Origin: Dipylidium caninum | Taxonomy: Eukaryota; Platyhelminthes; Cestoda; Cyclophyllidea; Dipylidiidae | Length of the DNA stretch: 64,000 nucleotides | Assembly (NCBI GenBank): GCA_017562135.1 | Contig: QEYB01000448.1 | Coordinates: 806,001-870,000 of the forward strand | Direction: 5' to 3' | Shown: one piece after another, positions 38,182 through 50,400 of the stretch | Position numbering within the stretch: position 1 is the first letter of the stretch | Layout of the letters: each line of letters begins with the position of its first letter | Notes under the pieces: generated by a model | The model's input: the letters and a program-made list of their open reading frames with translations, nothing else | What the model was told of the DNA's origin: nothing | Databases searched by the model: none | Made by a program: the position numbers and the translations under genes

Positions 38182-39429
38182 GATTTTGTCTGCAAAGCTA
38201 AAAGTGGCTAATGAAGCGAGCTACGGACATTAAGACCGCTGGCTCGGGGTATATTGTGACAACGGAGGAATGAATAAGCTAATGAGCAAATTAACATATT
38301 TGCCGTCATTGGTGACGAGTAAGGCGATTACAGAGGAGGGAATCAGTTGGAGATATTAGCAAATACATCGTGTTCTTATGCCGCTTCAATCAGTGCTGAT
38401 GTGAAAGAGAGTGAGACAATGGGAGCAAAGTGACATTGCGAGGTGGTCTCTTAACGCTGGGACCAGAGGATGAGGAGAAAGACGAAGAGGCCGAGGACCC
38501 GGTTTGGCGAACACCAGGCACACAAACGCGTACAAAGTGGGAAAATTTGGTAGGGGTCTCCCACGGCCTTGATTTAATCGGTCTCGCCATCCTTTGTTGG
38601 GAGGCAGAAGCCCGCATTGTTGCATCTTTCGAAGACACCTCGTTTTGTATGTTCTATCACAGAGCTAATACTTTGTTTACTCTTATCAAGCCGAAATCGC
38701 ACACCATGAAAAAGTCTTTACCCTGTGGTGCAGAAGAAATTCATTCTTCCTGAAACAAACCACTGAGGGTTTTAGGTGGCCCGGTGCTCTAATACCTTCA
38801 AAGTTTCACCTTCCGACGGTGAGAATAGCGGAATGTCTCAAAGTTCCCACATGATTATGTGGGAAAGGGAGGGTCTCACTCCGCAAAGTGAACATATTCC
38901 CTGGTCCCTTTCTACTACTGTACTTTCCTTTACATAGGCCATGATACAAAAAAAATTTGTTTAATACCATGAAAAAGAGCCTGCTAAGCAATTTCTGCCC
39001 TGGATAGGCACTGACGTCAATTTAAGGGTCAAAGGTTCTTACTTGGCGTGGCAGAACGGGTCGGGAGGGACCGCCAAGGTCAGAGCATACAAAGTCAGGT
39101 TTACAGTTGGCTGGATTTGATCAGTCAAGGCGTCTAGACGCATGTTGCCCCGGCCCTGGCGACTGCAGACGGTGTGTTTTACAGCCGCAGGCCTTTACAC
39201 CGCGACAGCCTGTCTTAAATCAAATCCTGAGGAGTCAGAAGTGAGAGAGGGCGACTGACGAGTTTGGATGGGAGGCCTGTGGCGCAATTGATAGGCACAC
39301 TTGTGGCAGAAGGTGCACGCTGAGTTTGTTGTGCTCGTGGATGAGTGGCAATTGCTGACTCAGGCGTGGCGAGCAATGCGATCACTCTGTGTGTGCTGTG
39401 AGGGCAGGAGAAGAAGACGTTGCCTTGGC

Positions 39430-39543
39430 GAAGCCTTCCTTCACCCCTCCCCCCTCTGTCCCCTGCCCCCTCCCCGATCGGCACCCTCACCTCCTCCCTC
39501 CGCCCTGCCGTTTCATTACTTCGTCTTTCTTCCTTTCCAGCAG
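39430..39543 (+). promoter_or_regulatory. Pyrimidine tract and splice acceptor ahead of the dynein-light-chain gene
   Basis: A C/T-rich stretch of about 100 nt ends in TTCCTTTCCAG at 39530-39540, then CAG. The ATG used for the downstream protein lies 55-60 nt later at 39598. No convincing upstream coding exon is visible, so the site is either the end of a 5' UTR intron or a spliced-leader acceptor. Confidence 0.5.
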
Positions 39544-39597
39544 ATAGACACGAGCTTTCCTCGACATCATCAAACTCGCCTTTATTTGACAAAACCG

Positions 39598-41894
39598 ATG
39601 GCACAAGTGACTAAACCGTACGTTTTTCCTACTTCTTCGTCCTATCCTGCGATTAGAGGCTTTAAAGAATGTTTACCTCCTCCTTTCCGGCTCTATTACA
39701 AGTCTGGTAATAAATCTCATGCCAATCTGGCTTTGAGACCTTATTTACCCGCTTTTCCAGGCATCTTTGTGCCTCTACATTTGGCCTTCATGGGTTGGTT
39801 GTTTCGGCAGCAACTTTGTGAAAATAATTTTTCTGGTACCTTCCTCGCCCCCTAAATTCTATTCAAGAGATAAAGTTAGTGGTAAAACTTAACATATTTT
39901 TGGGCTTTAATGACGGGGAGGAGGTTGTTCTGTTTGAAGAGCACAGTCCCGAAGATCACAGAATAAGGAGCTCACATATTGTGAAACAAAGTCAGTGAAG
40001 TTTGTACTAAATAAGTCTTGGAGATTGAGTTTACAATTGTTGTCGTCATTGTGAATAGGAATGAAACACTTGCGTTTTTAGCACATCCGACAACGAAGAG
40101 TGGTCGCGAGGACAGGGGGAGTTTTACATCACTTCTCGTTCAACAGTGACAAACCGTCGAACCGACGTCACATCGAAAACATACCAGGGCGGTAGTAACG
40201 TTGGAAGCGACTCGGAGAGTAAACCAGGCGCTCGAGTGCCGTACCCAATCTATCGGAGTGAGGATGAAGTGCCCCAGCAAGATTCTAAAAATGCCACCGC
40301 AATCCACGTCGATGTTCGCCCCTCCTACCCGGCCGTTGACGTGCCGATTCAGCGTATTGCCACAACCGGTCGCAACTGGACGCCTGCAGGGGAGTCGAGG
40401 AACTACGTGTATCCTGCCGACACTCTCATCGTGAGCCCTCCGGCGGCCCGCACCGGTAGTCGACGCCAGAGACGAACGCTGCGACAAGGAAGCGAGACTC
40501 GAGTAGTTACAAAAATGACCATTCCTCCACTCGAATCGCCCAGTCTGGGACACCGAGAAATCAGCGTAGCTACTCTACTGACGTTATTCGAGAGACCGAA
40601 GCAACTTCGCATCGCCGTCGCCAATATGAACAGTCAACACTAAACAACAGTTTTCGTCAAATGAGCTTGCAGGAGCCCGGAGTCCGTTCGCATTCCGTCA
40701 GTCGGCGTAAAAAGGAGGCTTATCATCACCATCATGCGCACTGTTGCTGCCATAGGCAGTCTAAGATTAGGCCAAGTTCTCGTTCACGCCCTCGCGATTT
40801 CTACGGAACAGTTCGAGGTGTGCCCGTGCCAGTCGGCTATGCTGCCCCTCCTGTCGCCTTATATCCCGATTGGGCTGGCGCTTATGCGCCTGTCTCACCA
40901 GCAGCCTATTACTATCCAGAAGAATACGCCACTGCGGTGCCTGGAGTGCCCTATCTTGCATCGCCAGCTATTCCACTTCATTATAGTCTTCCGCGTTAGA
41001 TACCCTCCAACGACGGGTGCCTTCGGGCCCAGATCTGGCATCCCGATGAGCGCGATTCCATCAATGACTCCGGGTGTAGCTCCAAGATATATATCCGCCT
41101 ACCCGAGGAACGCGAGGACGCCGGCCAATTACCACTGTGTGTGCTGCCCGAACGGGGCCCACCAGAACTCTGCGGAGAGGAATTCACGTGTCTTTAATTT
41201 CGAAAGTGACCAATGGGAAAGCGACGGTCTGCCTCCGATGAATCCAACTCAGTACGGTCGCAACACCCTCACGAAAGTCTCTCGTTCAAGACAGCAATTC
41301 GTTGAGACACAACGCATGCCGCCGCAGTCGGCTATGCCAGGAACAATGGAATCTGGTCGAAAAATGCGGCAAACACCGGCAGAGTTTGAAGTGCCGATTC
41401 AGAAAGAAACACCAACTGCAATGCCTTATGGACTTGTCTCACCGATAGGAGGGATAAATGAGACCACTTTCGCCTCTCAGAAGTACCAAAATACGTGGAA
41501 TGCAACAATGTCGCCAAAGGGTGTCGCGCAAATGCCTTCTGTACATGGCGAAGTAACACGAGATGACGGATTCCCGGCCGATTATGTGGACTTGACGGAT
41601 TTGGGTATTGAATACGCCAACGGAACGGACAATGATGAATCATTGCCCCCACCAGACAAGAAGGTGGTTCTACAACTAGCGGAATCTGCTCTCGCTACAG
41701 CGGGTGGTCCAACTCAAGTGGCAGCAACGTTGAAAAAGGCAATGGACGAGAACTTTGGCCCCGTGTGGCACGTGATCGCCGGCACCGGTGCCTATGGAAG
41801 CAACATCGCCAGCCTCGGAGGTCAACTGCTTCACTTCAAGGCATTCGGCTGGGCCTTCCTCATTTGGAAGACGTCCGACCAAGAGCCCGATTAA
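39598..41894 (+). CDS. Long low-complexity protein with C-terminal dynein-light-chain (DYNLL) domain
   Basis: The last 80 or so codons (about 41655-41894) match cytoplasmic dynein light chain 1 in order: a helix (VLQLAESALATAGG), a second helix (VAATLKKAMDENFG), then PVWHVIAGTGAYGSN, GGQLLHFKAFGWAFLIWKTS. These equal the family's two helices, the PTWHCIVG strand and the C-terminal strands. DYNLL proteins are about 89 aa; here the domain is carried by a protein of about 570-590 aa. Exon 1 is 39598-39617 (MAQVTKP) and joins in phase to 40082. The N-terminal part is Ser/Arg/Pro/Tyr-rich, with a His/Cys cluster (HHHHAHCCCH, 40721-40752) and a Tyr/Pro/Ala stretch (YPDWAGAYAPVSPAAYYYPE). The reading frame changes twice. 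The first change is explained by a 41-nt intron 40431-40471 (GTGAGC donor). The second needs either 40937-40967 (31 nt) or 40995-41079 (85 nt). DYNLL hubs dimerise and bind short linear motifs; whether this one enters dynein or another scaffold cannot be read from the sequence. Confidence 0.77.
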
Positions 41895-44445
41895 AGGGGA
41901 CGCTGAGCAGAGCAGTTGCCCTGAAATTTCGAGTTTTGATAGTTTATGTTCCCACTTGTTTAGTAGTGACTGTTGGAAGGAAATGCACATATTATGCACC
42001 CTCACATCTAAAGTTGAGATTCTTCGAACACTAATACACACAGATACTCATCCGCCTCCCCTCTCATGCCCTTCTTCTTGTTCTTCTCCATCTCCTTCTT
42101 CTTTCATCCGTACACAAATACATCACACCGACCACAGCTGCTTCCATTTCCAAGCCCCCATTAATTTAGAATCAGATTTCGTGATGCAAGTGTTCAGGAC
42201 CACTCGACTCCGCCTTCCCTTCTCCATTGCCCGTGAATCGCTGACTGACTTTCGTTGATTTATATCGCAATTTCACCTTATCCGTGATCGTAGTTCTTAT
42301 AAATACTGAAGTAGAACGTCTTTTGCTATGATTCGAGGCTCCTCACACAGCGTCATTAAGCATGCCCCGTTCAATGGGGAATCGCCAAGTTTTGACTGAA
42401 GTCAGCTGCTGACGTCACACAGACGCGCCCCTTCGACTGGGTCGTTGATGACACAGTCGTGACCCCTCAGCTTTAATTTCGGTCAATGAGACTGACGTCG
42501 TTTGATAAATGTCAGCGCAGAGGAGTTCAATACGGGCTTGAGTTGTTTGTGCACCCTCTCCACCAATCAGAGGCAGCCACTAAGCCACTGGTGACGAGAT
42601 ATTAACAAATGTTAAAGCACACTTTGTTTCGCATTAGCACCCTCGCCCTACCACAATTTATGTGCCACACTCCTCGAGGCTGTGGGAAAATACGCTCAGA
42701 GGAGACGGCATTCACCCTGCATTAAGTATAATTTGGTGGATTGTACCTCCTCGCCTATAATCGAGGTGAGGTTACTAATGAAATTTATCAACTCTTCAAT
42801 TAAATTGGGAAGGTCTACTTCACACCCAACGTGTAACCGACATTTTTAGGCATGTGTGTTTACGGCTATGCCTCATAGCCACTTCGCACTTTCCCTCAAC
42901 GTACGAACGAAGGAAGTCTGGTGCCCGCCTACTTTCCACAGATTAGAGTGAGAAGTTTCACAATTCGGAAGTCCACATGACTTCACCTCGTCAGTTTAAG
43001 GTTTTTTATCTGTGGCAATATTAATTACTCGAGACGTATTCCTATTACCCCATAAGGGCTCCATCTTCTGCCAACTCACCGATTGGCGCTTTTTTCCCGT
43101 GGTGAAATTCTGAACAGAGAAAAACAATGGAGAGGCAAAAAAGAACACGATCAATTTCAGCCTCGTCTTCGCAAGATGCCTATTAGTGGCCTGTGAGCCA
43201 GTCTTATGCAATAAACACTGAGATTAGGGCTTCCTCCTCTTGGCAAAGCATGAGTATCCGGAGATTGGAGAAGGTCTGGTGCTCAAAATGACTGCATTTC
43301 GGTTTGGGTGGATATTTTTAGATGTTAAAACTGGTGAATTTTCATACACCTGCGTTTGTCGGAGGTGAGATGTTCTTGACCGACTCGATACCGTCGGATG
43401 CGTCCAAAGTGAGAACTCCTACCGCCTATCTCGGGGAGTAACACTTCTTGGGGAAACGAGTTAACTTGATCGGAGTGGGGTGTACTGGGTGACAAGGAGA
43501 GAGGCGTTTCAACGACAACGTTTGCCACGACCTGGGGAGGGAAATGAGTAAGAAGAGGGACGTCTGATACGAGCTAATGTTCTCACTTTTTAGGGAGTTG
43601 ATGGCAACGTGATGCCATTAAAGTGACAATTGCCTTGAGGAGTCAACACTCCATCAACACCTGTCTGCTACGACTGGGGCGAAAGAACAGGCCCTCTGGG
43701 GCTTGGATTGGTAAAAATGGAGTTGAAAAAAGGGACATAATTATGTGGTTGTTGGGTGATTTTTAGTGCATTCCCTTTTCAAAGTGTCCGATATCAACTT
43801 TTAAGGTGACTCGCAAGTGTTCCATTGGAAGAAAGTAACCACACCATCAAACACCATTGGAAATCACTACACATCAGTGATTGCTGGGAATCTCACGCCG
43901 CCATCCCTATGGCTGACTGGGGAAGGGTAAGCAAGACAACGCAACTACGTCTCCTCTCTTCCCACCTCCGACATTTCCCCCCTTCGAGAAAGAAGACAAT
44001 GACAGAACGGTCGCCAAAAGAGGAGCCTCGTCCGATAGCCTGTGCTGCAGGAATCACCGCGTTAAGGAGGCAGAACGTCCATCTCCAGACTACAAAAGCA
44101 CTTGGCACCCTTTGGCCACCACCGCAGAGTGACGCTTGAAAGAGCGATATACGCGATTATATAATTCTATTTTCCCCATAAATGGCAAACATTGTGCACG
44201 TCTGCCAAATGCAAAAAGGTGACTCTCACAGATAAGGTAGCAACGGTGATGGACTGCTTCTCGTGAGGAAAGCCGGAAGGAAGGGGGCGGTGGGTGGTTG
44301 GGGGAGGGGGGCAGACGGGCTAGATACGGGATGGTCGAGAAAAGTAAAGCAGATGTGGTCGTAGAGTTACAATGGTGCATGAGTGGAGTGCAGTTGAGAA
44401 ATACCAGCTAAAAACGCACGCAGGCACTTGTACATGGCTTAGAGG
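41895..44445. other. 2.5-kb spacer between two convergent genes
   Basis: Lies between the stop of the dynein-light-chain gene and the stop of the nephrin-like gene, so it should hold both 3' UTRs. No protein recognised. On the + strand a G-rich block at about 44275-44312 has several runs of three to six G. Confidence 0.5.
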
Positions 44446-47400
44446 TCACTGCTGGGTCTCGTCTACTGTTTGGGAGGGCGGCGTCGGCTTATGTCCGCAG
44501 CGGGGAGGGAGTTTAATGTTCTGCATGTCGGCGTTGGCTCTCAGGGTGTTGTCATTGGGGTTGCCGTCGTCAGTGGTGTAACTGGCGGAGCTAGAGGGAG
44601 GCTGGGGATTAACCACGGGAGGCCGACGGGCGACAGTTGGGGTGGGTGAGTTGGGGAAAGTACAGACCGCATTGGTTGCAGAGGCATTGCTGTTAGCCTC
44701 GTTTCGTGCGTCTGAGTAGGGACTGAGCTTGCTCTCCTCGCCCGTCCGAGGACTGGGGATGAGCTGGAAGTTTTGAGTCCATAAACCCTCGATTGGAGCG
44801 GAGGAGAGGTAGGCGGCGAATTCCGAAGTCGATGTCCGAGCACCTCGAGGATCCACGATTTGGGGATAGTTTGACGCTATATTGGGTTGAATCGCCAGCA
44901 TTGGAAGGAGCGACTCATTTCCCGTATTCGAAAGGGAGCCTTTGTGACCTCCTTGCACCAGTTTCTTTTTCTAACCAACAAATGAAACGCAAAAACTAAG
45001 CTTTCTTCCTGCAACCGATTCTATAGACGCCTTTTTCTCATCATCACACAGTTATGGGAAGACTTCTCACCTTCCTTTCGATTCCTCGTTGAAAATACTC
45101 GCGTATTTGTGAAAGATATTGCGGAAGGTGTCTCTGCCTTTTATTCTATTTACTTTATTTTGGGTATTCTGCTCGAACTAAGAGGTTTCCCCTCCACTCC
45201 GTCTAAAGATTGTGTGAATTTTATGCGAAATTCGCACACTAATTCCTGTAAATCATCTAACAAGAGGAAACGAGTAATAAAATCCGGACCACTGCGCCAG
45301 TGAGCAGGAGTTATGCATGACAAACTCGTAATAAATTTGCGAGCTGAAATTTTTCACCTCGCGTCAGATGAGAGCAAACAATTACTCTGTCGATGTGGCA
45401 AGTTCCAGATTAGCAAAAAGGGTCCGTTAATAGGGCAGAATCCGAGGTAATCGGAGCCAGGCAGCGGCGAATTAGGGTGCTCGAGGCGGCTCGAGGTATT
45501 CGACGGAAAAAGGTGCTCAACCTTGAGACGCGATTGGTTAAAGTGTTGAAGCAGACATTTGCGCAACTCAAAGCCCGTGCTGCTTCATGGGATCCCCGAG
45601 GCACATAACGTGCACGTAGTTTGGTTGAAACAAGAGATAAGACAAGTGATCTCACGCCTTAAATTCGAGCTGTCTTAGCACTAGGTCTGAAACAAGGTTG
45701 AAAACAGGCTCTCAAAGAGCCTCTGAACGTGTTTTCAACTGCGGAAAACACGTGAATGAAACATGAGCCCGCCAGGACATCCCCACTTCCGCGATCGTAT
45801 GGTCCACCAGTGTGGGATAAGACGGAGAGAGCGAGAAATGCGAGGAGGTGTCTGCGCACACAACTTTGTTGTGCTGAAAAGGTCGAGCAACACTAATATG
45901 CCTTTCCATGAGACTTGAGCAGCATTTTCAACTGTGCTTTTTCCGCAATTTTGGTCCAAAAACGAGTAACATACGAGGCCGCAACTCCACCCATGGGGAC
46001 TTTCCACTCATGTATGTGAAGTGACTTCATTATAGAGTGTAGACCCACGAATTCCTTTTAGATAAACAAATTCATTACCAGAAGATGTCGTCATCTGCTG
46101 CCAAGTTCACTCTCTTCGACTTCCTTGCACCTGAATCCAAAGCGCGTAGTAAACGCCTTCCACTTAACAACTGCACAAAAAAGAGCTATTTAGCGCATCC
46201 GAGACGCATTGATCACTCAAACATGCCTACAACTTCTGCTGGCTGACTTCCTGGCAGGGCAACTAGGCAGTGCCAGTGTCCCTACCTTTGCGGTAGTTTC
46301 CTGGCTGGCAGCCTTGCCGCCGGAGTGTCTAGGAAAGAAGGAGTTGGAGGAAATGCTCTCTCCATCCTCACTACTTGTCCCGAGTCCACCAGTACCTCCA
46401 CCGCCACCGCCGCCAGCGCTTCCGCTGAACCGAGAGGCGTGTGAACCGCTGCCCTGCACCCCGAGGTCAGGTGTGGCCCCGGTGGCCTCCAAGACGGCGG
46501 CAGCTGCAGCCGCCGCCAAGGCGTTTGCCGCTTCATTTAACCGCATTGTGGCCTGAGTTGTCAGAATGGGTGAAGTCCATCCGTAGGCAGGGCCGGGCTG
46601 TGAAGGAATGCGCGGGCGTAGGATCTGTTGCCCCATGAAATGAGGCGTCGAGGGCACAGGCTGAGGCGTAAGGTGGCCCTGGTAGGTCGGTGTGGTGGTG
46701 CGGGCGTTTGGCGACTTTCGCATTCGCGACACGCCATTCGGTGTGGTCGCTGGACGGATACAACAAGAAGAGAAGACTTATTTCTGTCACCAATGTTTAT
46801 GCGCCTTTCGCCTAACTCCTCATTCACTCCGAACCGCTTTTTGCACTTGTGTGTATGTGAGCGAGCATGCGAAAGCTCGCCTTCTCCGGGTGACGTGAGA
46901 CAAGCGCTGCAACGTGCCAAAGAGGGGCTCGTAAACAACGCCCTTATGTGACCACACGTTTCCACTGAGCCAGCGTTGTGCAGCAAGACGTCTGGCAAGT
47001 CGTGATTTAATCTGGCGAAGAACATAATGTTATATGACTTTTTTTGTTGTCATTGAAGTGATGTAGGTGGGAAAATGTTAATTATCCCGCGCAGTCACGA
47101 GAAACCTTTCACTGAGTGCCACTATGCGGTTCTCTAATTAGAGATTATGTATTCGCATGCAAATATTAGCCTTAGCAGCCCTTTTTCTCAGAGGAACAAT
47201 GACCAGAATGGGCGGTAATGCTCCCAATTTTAATTCCATTTCGGTAAGATACTCTACTTCCCGAAGAGAGACGAGATCGACGAGAGTATTGGCGGAAAGG
47301 AAGGAAGGAGAGTCATTAGATTATCTCCTCTCGTCAAGGCAAAAGAGAATATCCACCGTCCACTGGAGCTGTAAATTAGGGTTGAGGAAGGTAAAATCTC

Positions 47401-50400
47401 CTTCAGAGAGGACAATCGCGGTTACCTGGGTAGCCTCCCAGTCCGTCTAGAGCAGAAATGCTTCCGCCCATCATGGAGGCGGACTCGGCATAGTGCGAGC
47501 CGGGCCGGTAATTCCCGTGGCCGCCGATGGTCTGATTCATAGCGTCCATGCTTCCACTGGCAAGGGACTCGCTCACAGCTATGGAGGCCGCTTTAGCCGC
47601 AGCGATGTAGACCTCGGAGAGAATGCGCTGTGTCAGAGCGGAGACGTGACTGGCGTTGCTGGGGCTTCCACGCAGCTCGGCATTTTGCATTGCACTGTAA
47701 GTGTTCTCCAACAGCGGGTGGGCTGAATTGGCCATGTGGCCCGGCGATTGAGGCGAGTAGAAGCCCTTGGCGGACTGGCACGAACTTGCTGCAAGAGAAT
47801 GTATGAATATATAATTTGACGCTGTTTCAACCGCCTTTCTGAGCCAGCTTTAACAAAAGCCACCGCGGTGGAGTGTCCACCGGCATACTTGCGCGAAAAA
47901 ATATGCGTGGATGCCTCTCTCCTCAGCGGTAGCGGCAATTCTTGCCTTATTAAAGGCGTTTCGCGGTAACACTTCGGGAGAGATTCCATTTATGGCTTGT
48001 CAAAGTGACTAACGACTGTGTGAGCTCGGTGATGTGAGACAATGAGCCAACCGGGGAAGAATCTTCGTCTCAACTTCAGTGGGTGATAGTGCAGGAAAAG
48101 AAAAGCGAGGATATTTGATGCTTAAGAACCCACCAAACGACAAATTTATATCACATAGTGACCTATTCGTGTTCTTTACAAAGATCGTCCATATAACCGG
48201 GGTTGTCGAAGCGAGTGAATGAAATAAATGAATTTCAAACACACGAAACAGCGAATTAGATTGGCATTGTCTCATTTAGAGGGGAATCAGCGAATAAGCC
48301 CAGGTGATGCGAAAAGTCGTAGACACACCTGGTGTTCGTCGGTTCTCAATGTCCTCGTTGATCAAGCTGGCAATAGAAAGGGTGGGCAAAGGCCCGGTGT
48401 GCAGGGATCCCGATCCTAAACCAACATTCGGCACCTTGTAAAGCTTTCTTCACCCTTCGCACGCGAACACACACACACGCACACATGGTGAAAGTGAAGC
48501 GGACACGCGTTAGCAGCCCAGCACTACGCAGCACAACACGATTACCTCCGTGTGAACGCACGTCTGTAAGTGTGGGATTTAAGCAGTCGCCATGTGCGCC
48601 ACCCGGCTGTAGAGGCAGGCATTGACGACGACCGCCACTGGTGGGCGCTAAGCCGAGCAGGAGACGAGCATGCACAGCCAACGGGTCTCGATAGACATCG
48701 TAAAGGAAAGCTTTTACTGGTGCTGGCGTGGATTCAGGAGTAAGGGACTCTCCACCTTCGAAGGGTGAGGCGGCTGGCCTAAAGCGCGGAGGCGGTGTTA
48801 AAAATCCGACATAGACGAGAGATGAGGGCGCGGGGAGGGGGCAGGGGGGGGGAGAGCCAAGGCAGAGCGGCGAGGAGGGGTTGGCATGCTCACCTATGGA
48901 CTGACGAGCATAGGCGGGATGCAACAAACCTATATCCGCGCTAATCGAGCCTGCTCCCGAAGGCGGCGACGTAAAAGGCTTGTCCGACTCCAGTGTCTGG
49001 TACGTTCGAGCTCCGTGAAGCAGCCTGAAATTCAAGTTCAAGACGCTGATCAACCAACTACTCCGACCATAAACATAATCTTAGGGATTTCGAAAGAAAA
49101 TTTTGGACATTCATTAGCTGATCTTACTGAAATAGCAAATCAAAGATAAACAGCTGCTTGTGGCCTTCACTTCGCCTGGGCAGCAATTTGGTAGTGCTGC
49201 CAACTCAAAGTAGGAAAGAAAATCGTAACTTTTGCTTGAATCCATAAGGAACAACGTTCCATGGCAATTTGCTCAAAATTTTCGGTGGCTATCACCCTCC
49301 AGGTAGAGAGGGGTTGCTTTTCCTAAAGGACTGCGGGGGTTTCCCGGGGCAGAAGCCTCGGATGTGCCCCTCGTGATGGAATTCGGAACCATCGTCGACT
49401 GGGGTGGTCAGCCCAAATCTCAGAAACTGGTCGTTTCACGTTGAATGATCCCACGGCTAACTGCCACCGGTGGTTCCGTACTCGCTTCCCTTGCAGAAGG
49501 ATGCTCTTGACAGGTGATGACGACTAGTGCCAGAACCCTCATAATTTACAATGCGAAGCGGAAAGAAGGAGCGACTCCCGCCCCGCTTCCTTCCTCATCA
49601 CCTGTCTGACGGAAATGGAGTTAAGGTGTAACTGTATAGAGGAAAGTCAACTATTTGGAGAGGGTTCAAAATTATGAAACTGGCGTTTTTGTTTATTTTG
49701 TGTCCAGCTACGACAGAGAGGTACTCTGTCCTGATAAAACATCCGCGTACAATAAATGATAAGGGAAATAGTTGAACTCATGTGTGTCGGTCGCACGAAC
49801 TGACAAAACGGCACATTATCGAACGATCACTAAACCAAGTGCGCATTTTTTTTGCTTCTTTCGCAATCCACGATCGTCGTCGTTTTGCACCAAATCGTCA
49901 CTTCTCATGGAAGGATGATTTCGTCTGGCAATTGAGCATGAAGAGGCAAATGGGTAGAGAAGATTACATCCGACATGGAGAAAAACATCCTTAAGGCGAA
50001 AGTTGATCAAAAGACAAGAATTATGATTAGTATATTGTGGAGTATCCAAGGAGCGATCTTCCACCGTTTCAGTCAAAAGCATAGCAGCGTCGGAGTTCTA
50101 TTTCCGTGACGAAATTGGCATCATTCAAAAGAAACGTCTAAGAAAAAGCGGGCAGCGTTGCTCAATCAACACGACGCATTATTTGTGCATGGTGGCAACG
50201 TTCAACGACGACTAGTTGAAGCTTCACCTACTGTTGAGAAATTAATTAATTTCTCCACAATTTGACATTTTACCATTTCTTCTAGATTCACTTAATATTT
50301 CTCCTACTAATTACTACACTCTTTGTAATTGCGATTCGTTTTGAACGAAAAATACTTGAGCCGAAGTGATATTGTAAAACAATATAAAGTGTTTATTCTT

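Larger units (their letters stand above)
34061..39540. other. Right part of the 8-kb spacer
   Basis: No gene recognised. It holds an 18-bp tandem duplication at 36078-36113, CA/TG-rich microsatellites at about 36720-36775 and 38167-38181, and several frames of 60-110 codons on both strands that show no domain. The segment from about 36.5 kb onward is more GC-rich than 31.6-36 kb. Confidence 0.5.

Noticed and set aside
40734..41000. Continuous third-frame reading through the Tyr/Pro-rich region of the DYNLL-tailed gene
   Set aside because: The second frame gives more natural protein (YPDWAGAYAPVSPAAYYYPE) and connects to the upstream exon; the third-frame version is a hydrophobic shadow.
41788..42258. 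156-codon frame overlapping the end of the DYNLL-tailed gene
   Set aside because: It starts inside the DYNLL coding sequence in another frame and runs into low-complexity 3' sequence; no domain.
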